Below are positions 44,210 to 47,794 of a stretch of DNA of 47,794 nucleotides, piece after piece. The DNA is from SOIA01 sp964348015 (GTDB lineage Bacteria; Acidobacteriota; Aminicenantia; Aminicenantales; Aminicenantaceae), in assembly GCA_964348015.1 (NCBI GenBank), contig CAYGBC010000022.1, forward strand, positions 1-47,794, given 5' to 3'. The translations under genes and the position numbers were made by a program. Under the pieces are notes generated by a model. The model searched no databases, was not told where the DNA came from, and saw only the letters and a program-made list of their open reading frames with translations. Each line of letters opens with the position of its first letter. Within the stretch, counting starts at the first letter, position 1.

Positions 44210-45928
44210 CTAAGGACTCTCCACTCCTTCTCTTTTGTAGACTACTTTTCCACCGACTATGGTGTAATCGATTTCTGATGTCATGATCTGATCATGAGGA
44301 ATGGTCATCAGGTCGTTGTTGAAGATCACCATATCGGCCAGATAGCCTTTTCTGATCATGCCTTTGCGGCCTTCCATGAACTCAGCATAGGCAGAACCCA
44401 AAGTGTACAGCTCGATGGCTTTTTCCATTGAGAGTTTCTGCTCTGGAAACCAGCCATCACCTGGCTCGCCCGCGCGGTCTTTTCTCGTCACCGCAGCATA
44501 GAGTCCTTCCAGTGGATCGATCGGTTCCACCGACCAATCTGTCCCAAAAGCGATTCGTACACCTGCTCTGAGAAGGCTCTGCCATGCATAGGCACCTTTG
44601 CAGCGCTCTAGTCCGATCCTTTTCTCCGCAAACCTCTTGTCCGTAATGCAGTGAGTGGGCTGCATGGAAGCTATGACTCCGAGCCCTGCGAAACGCGGGA
44701 TATCCGAAAGGAGAAGAATCTGGGCGTGTTCGCTGCGGTGCCGGCTGTCGCGCTTACCGTTGACTTTCCGGGCTTTTTCATAGGCGTTCAATACCCAGTT
44801 ATTGGCCTTCGTTCCGATGGCGTGAATCCCAATCTGGAAGCCTCTGGCATCGGCAGCGACAATCCTCTGTTCAAATTCTTCGTAAGGCATCATCGGAAGC
44901 CCACTCGTGCTCGGATCATCTTTGAAGGGCTTAAACATCAGAGCCGTGCCGGAACCCAACGTTCCGTCGATGAATCCCTTCAGGTAACCAAACCGGATCC
45001 AGTTGTTCTCCTGCGGGAAACGTTTGCGGAGTTCATCCAGTTCATTCAAACGGTCCTCGTCGGCAGTCAAACCCATGTTGAACGTTACGCGCAGTGTGAG
45101 TTTTCCGTTATCTCTGAATTTCTGGAAGCGGTCGTAACCGCCGTTGAGTTGTGAAATGCTCGTGATGCCTGTTTTCCTGGCAGCATCGAGGGCGAGCTCC
45201 AAAGCTCTATCCGCCCGTTGCTCGCGTTCTTCTGGTGAAAGCGTGACCGAGCTCTTCACTGTGAGAAGGCCCTGTGCGCCTTCTTTGAATACTCCAGTCG
45301 GTTCGCCTGTCACCGGATCTTTGACGATCGTTCCGTTCGGAGGATCAGGTGTATCTTTGGTGATTCCGGACATCTCAATCACATAGCTGTTCACCCAGAC
45401 TGAATGGCCATCTGCCCGGCTGAGCATGACCGGATTATTCGGAGCGACAGCATCGAGTATTTCTTTGGTCGGCCATTTCTTATCCGGAAAGGTCTCATGT
45501 TCCCAGCCTCCTCCGCGAATCAGCTCTCCGGGTTTGGACTCTTTGACTTTCTCAGCCACCATTTTCTGGATCGTTTGGACATCATGGACATACCGGAAAT
45601 CCAGGTTCATCATCGAACTTCCACCGCTCATAAAGTGGATGTGCGCATCATTAAATCCAGGAACGACGAGCCGTCCTTTGGCATCGATGACCTGGGTCTC
45701 TCCTTTACGGATGTATCTTTTAATTTTGCTGTTAGAGGCGACCGCTATAATGAATTCTCCCTTCACGGCCACGCTTTGAGCTCTCGGATTATCCTTATCG
45801 ATAGTGACGATTTTCGCGTTTTTGATCACAAGGTCTGCGTAGAGCTTTTCGCCAGATGTGCCGTAAACTCCCGAAAGATATACACAGAATATTACGATCA
45901 GAACCGCTGTGATTTTTTTATATCTCAT
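44210..45928 (-). CDS. Secreted YtcJ-like amidohydrolase
   Basis: The 572-residue product has a signal peptide (about 1-25). The amidohydrolase fold follows: ADLVIKNAKIVTIDKD, metal motif H-I-H in GFNDAHIHF, and GIHAIGTKANNW and RSEHAQILL with further His ligands. FGTDWSVEPIDP carries the catalytic Asp. YtcJ-type proteins hydrolyse amides or carbamates of unknown identity. Export suggests action in the periplasm. It is the first gene of an operon with the SecD-domain lipoprotein and is driven by the promoter at 45985-46013. Confidence 0.92.
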   Translation of the reverse strand: MRYKKITAVLIVIFCVYLSGVYGTSGEKLYADLVIKNAKIVTIDKDNPRAQSVAVKGEFIIAVASNSKIKRYIRKGETQVIDAKGRLVVPGFNDAHIHFMSGGSSMMNLDFRYVHDVQTIQKMVAEKVKESKPGELIRGGGWEHETFPDKKWPTKEILDAVAPNNPVMLSRADGHSVWVNSYVIEMSGITKDTPDPPNGTIVKDPVTGEPTGVFKEGAQGLLTVKSSVTLSPEEREQRADRALELALDAARKTGITSISQLNGGYDRFQKFRDNGKLTLRVTFNMGLTADEDRLNELDELRKRFPQENNWIRFGYLKGFIDGTLGSGTALMFKPFKDDPSTSGLPMMPYEEFEQRIVAADARGFQIGIHAIGTKANNWVLNAYEKARKVNGKRDSRHRSEHAQILLLSDIPRFAGLGVIASMQPTHCITDKRFAEKRIGLERCKGAYAWQSLLRAGVRIAFGTDWSVEPIDPLEGLYAAVTRKDRAGEPGDGWFPEQKLSMEKAIELYTLGSAYAEFMEGRKGMIRKGYLADMVIFNNDLMTIPHDQIMTSEIDYTIVGGKVVYKREGVESP

Positions 45929-45984
45929 GAGGCCCTCGCTTCATTCTTAGACATTTGTTTCGCTCGAAAAATAAATCCTGACCT

Positions 45985-46013
45985 ACTATAGTGAGAATTC
46001 AGACTTTTGTAAA
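45985..46013 (-). promoter_or_regulatory. Sigma-70-like promoter of the amidohydrolase operon
   Basis: The minus strand reads TTTACA, 17 bases, TATAGT. Transcription would start near 45978, 50 bases before the ATG. Confidence 0.6.
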
Positions 46014-46073
46014 GGTAGGATGAAGAGAAAGACATAATGAATTGGATGTGCACATGTCCAAACGAAATGATCA

Positions 46074-46085
46074 CCAATCGATTGG
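46074..46085 (+). promoter_or_regulatory. 12-base palindrome, possible operator
   Basis: CCAATCGATTGG is perfectly self-complementary and ends 19 bases before the -35 box of the esterase promoter. Confidence 0.35.
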
Positions 46086-46104
46086 AATCTTCACATCATG
46101 CTTT

Positions 46105-46134
46105 TTGACATTCGAATTTTCCTTGTGCTATAAG
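46105..46134 (+). promoter_or_regulatory. Sigma-70-like promoter of the esterase-like gene
   Basis: TTGACA, 18 bases, TATAAG. It is followed by a leader of about 45 bases and a strong GAGGAGGT ribosome-binding site. Confidence 0.6.
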
Positions 46135-46184
46135 CGGTGTATTATTCGCTAAAATGATTTTTCATATTTCCTGAGGAGGTTCCG

Positions 46185-47794
46185 ATGAAGAAAAAAATAC
46201 TCATGCTGGCTGGCTTTATAACGCCTTTTGCCGTCGTTGTTCTTGTTATGACGCTTGTAGGACTCCCGGAAAATAACACTCAAGACTGTAAGCTTCATTT
46301 CGGGCTTTCTTTTTCAGAAAAACTCGGTAAAAAGCCTGTGGACGGCCGGATGCTTCTGCTGATCTCATCGGACGGAACCCGGGAACCCCGTTTCCAGGTC
46401 AGCGATGGCCCGAACACTCAACTGGTTTTCGGCGTCGATGTGGATGGCTTGGAACCAGGAGAACTTGCAGTTATCGATTCGAGTGTTTTCGGCTATCCTC
46501 TGAAAAGCGTCGCCGAGATTCCCGCGGGTGAATACTGGGTGCAGGGCCTCCTCCATCTGTACGAGACTTTCCACCGCTCTGACGGCCATACGGTCAAGCT
46601 CCCGATGGACAGGGGAGAGGGACAGCAGTGGACCCGTGCCCCGGGCAACCTCTACAGCACTCCTGAAAGGATGCGTATAGATCCCCGCAAGGAGGAGATC
46701 CTGAAGATATCTCTGGATAAAAGAATGCCTTTGATCCCTCCTCCCAGGGATACCAAATACATTAAACATGTGAAGATGAAGAGTAAGCTCTTGACAGAAT
46801 TCTGGGGACGACCGATGTACCTCGGTGCCTGTGTTCTTTTGCCTGAAGGATTTGAGGAACATCCTGAAGCGAGATACCCCCTCGTGATCAACCATGGACA
46901 TTTTCCGTACACGTTCAGTGGATTCCGGGAAGCGCCTCCGGATCCCGACCTGAAACCCACGTACAGCGCCAGGTTCAACCTTCATGGCTACAACAGGATC
47001 GTCCAGGAACATGCTCACCAATTCTATAAAGACTGGACAAGCCCTGACTTCCCCAGGATGGTCATCATAAAAATTCAGCATGCAAATCCCTATTACGACG
47101 ATTCTTACGCAGTGAATTCTGAGAACCTGGGACCGTACGGAGATGCCATCACCTACGAGCTCATCCCGTATATCGAGAAAAAATTCCGCTGCATCGGAGA
47201 AGGGTGGGCGCGGTTTCTCTACGGCGGCTCGACCGGAGGCTGGGAAGCTCTGGCTTCACAGGTATTTTATCCGGATGATTACAACGGCTGTTATGCAGCC
47301 TGTCCGGATCCGATCGATTTCAGAGCTTACGCCATCGTGAATATCTACGAGCACGAGAACGCCTATTACCTGAAAAGCCAGTTCAAGCGAACACACCGGC
47401 CGGGACGGCGAAACTATCTCGGCGAGATCAGCAGCACATTGGAAGACATGAACCACCGAGAGCTTGCCATCGGTACAAACAGCCGTTCCGGAGCCCAGTG
47501 GGATATCTGGCAGGCGGTGTATTCTCCGGTGGGAGAGGAAGGATATCCGAAGCCGATCTGGGACAAGTTGACAGGGGAGATCGACCATTCTGTGGCAGAA
47601 TACTGGCGAGAGAACTATGACCTTTCCTACATCCTTCAGCGCGATTGGAAGACTCTCGGCCCCAAACTCAAGGGTAAAATCCACATCTACTGCGGGGATA
47701 TGGATAACTACTATCTGAACAACGCGGTCTATTTGACTGAAGAATTCCTTGAAAGCACGAATGATCCTTACTACGAGGGAGAAGTGGATTACGG
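46185..47794 (+). CDS. Secreted esterase-like alpha/beta hydrolase (partial, runs off window)
   Basis: An open frame of 536 codons continues past the right edge. The ATG has GAGGAGGT four bases upstream and begins a signal peptide (MKKKILMLAGFITPFAVVVL). A strand-rich N-terminal part is followed by a putative-esterase fold: YPLVINHGHFPY (oxyanion region) and nucleophile S349 in LYGGSTGGWEA. The later segment GKIHIYCGDMDNYYLN probably carries the acid residue; the His would lie beyond the window. It resembles secreted esterases of the enterochelin-esterase/antigen-85 group. The substrate is unknown. Reading frames on the opposite strand here are shadows. Confidence 0.88.
   Translation, partial: MKKKILMLAGFITPFAVVVLVMTLVGLPENNTQDCKLHFGLSFSEKLGKKPVDGRMLLLISSDGTREPRFQVSDGPNTQLVFGVDVDGLEPGELAVIDSSVFGYPLKSVAEIPAGEYWVQGLLHLYETFHRSDGHTVKLPMDRGEGQQWTRAPGNLYSTPERMRIDPRKEEILKISLDKRMPLIPPPRDTKYIKHVKMKSKLLTEFWGRPMYLGACVLLPEGFEEHPEARYPLVINHGHFPYTFSGFREAPPDPDLKPTYSARFNLHGYNRIVQEHAHQFYKDWTSPDFPRMVIIKIQHANPYYDDSYAVNSENLGPYGDAITYELIPYIEKKFRCIGEGWARFLYGGSTGGWEALASQVFYPDDYNGCYAACPDPIDFRAYAIVNIYEHENAYYLKSQFKRTHRPGRRNYLGEISSTLEDMNHRELAIGTNSRSGAQWDIWQAVYSPVGEEGYPKPIWDKLTGEIDHSVAEYWRENYDLSYILQRDWKTLGPKLKGKIHIYCGDMDNYYLNNAVYLTEEFLESTNDPYYEGEVDY

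Noticed and set aside
46365..47081. A 238-codon minus-strand frame at the right end
   Set aside because: It is a shadow of the partial esterase-like gene, which has a strong ribosome-binding site, signal peptide and G-x-S-x-G motif.

Overview
The window (47,794 bases) reads like a chromosomal piece of a Gram-negative, non-model bacterium. An Oar-type TonB-dependent receptor, lipoproteins, many secreted 6-bladed beta-propellers sharing a GQGPGE loop, a sulfatase-like/TPR protein, a BNR/sortilin-like repeat protein and a Ser/Thr kinase with TPRs together suggest Candidatus Aminicenantes or a related Acidobacteria-like lineage. This is an inference from gene content; no rRNA or tRNA gene was seen. 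There is no phage, IS element or CRISPR array.

Layout. 0-3.4 kb: a propeller gene convergent with a sulfatase-like/TPR gene. 3.5-12.7 kb: a signalling block. It holds a TonB receptor with a strong terminator, a small Cys-rich ORF, an FHA-GAF-AAA+-Fis sigma-54 activator and, divergently, a zinc-ribbon/kinase/TolB-like/TPR protein. A consensus sigma-54 promoter (TGGCACG-N4-TTGCA) lies just upstream of the kinase gene. A second, near-consensus one lies between the activator and the small ORF/receptor pair. The likely logic is that the kinase modifies or signals to the FHA activator, which then switches on the kinase gene and the receptor unit. 13-17.8 kb: small membrane or secreted proteins and two radical SAM proteins. 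17.8-25 kb: a GH109-like Tat-exported oxidoreductase-fold glycosidase, a PlsB/PlsC-type acyltransferase, a lipase-like hydrolase and a large secreted DUF6067/GH-like protein. 25-31.4 kb: a BNR-repeat protein, a propeller, a bactofilin and an M24B peptidase.

31.5-43.1 kb is the most unusual part. It is an AT-richer, same-strand array of six propeller paralogues mixed with a zinc-ribbon protein, a metallo-beta-lactamase-fold protein, a TonB-C-domain protein and an unknown secreted protein. A dispersed repeat of about 60 bases sits between the genes, usually only 7-25 bases before the next start codon. In four copies it contains a sigma-70-like promoter with exact 17-base spacing. The genes after the repeats are unrelated or strongly diverged, while the repeats stay similar, so the repeat appears to spread or be maintained independently of the genes.

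43-47.8 kb: a lipoprotein consisting only of the SecD periplasmic domain, a YtcJ-like amidohydrolase, and a secreted esterase-like gene that runs off the right edge.
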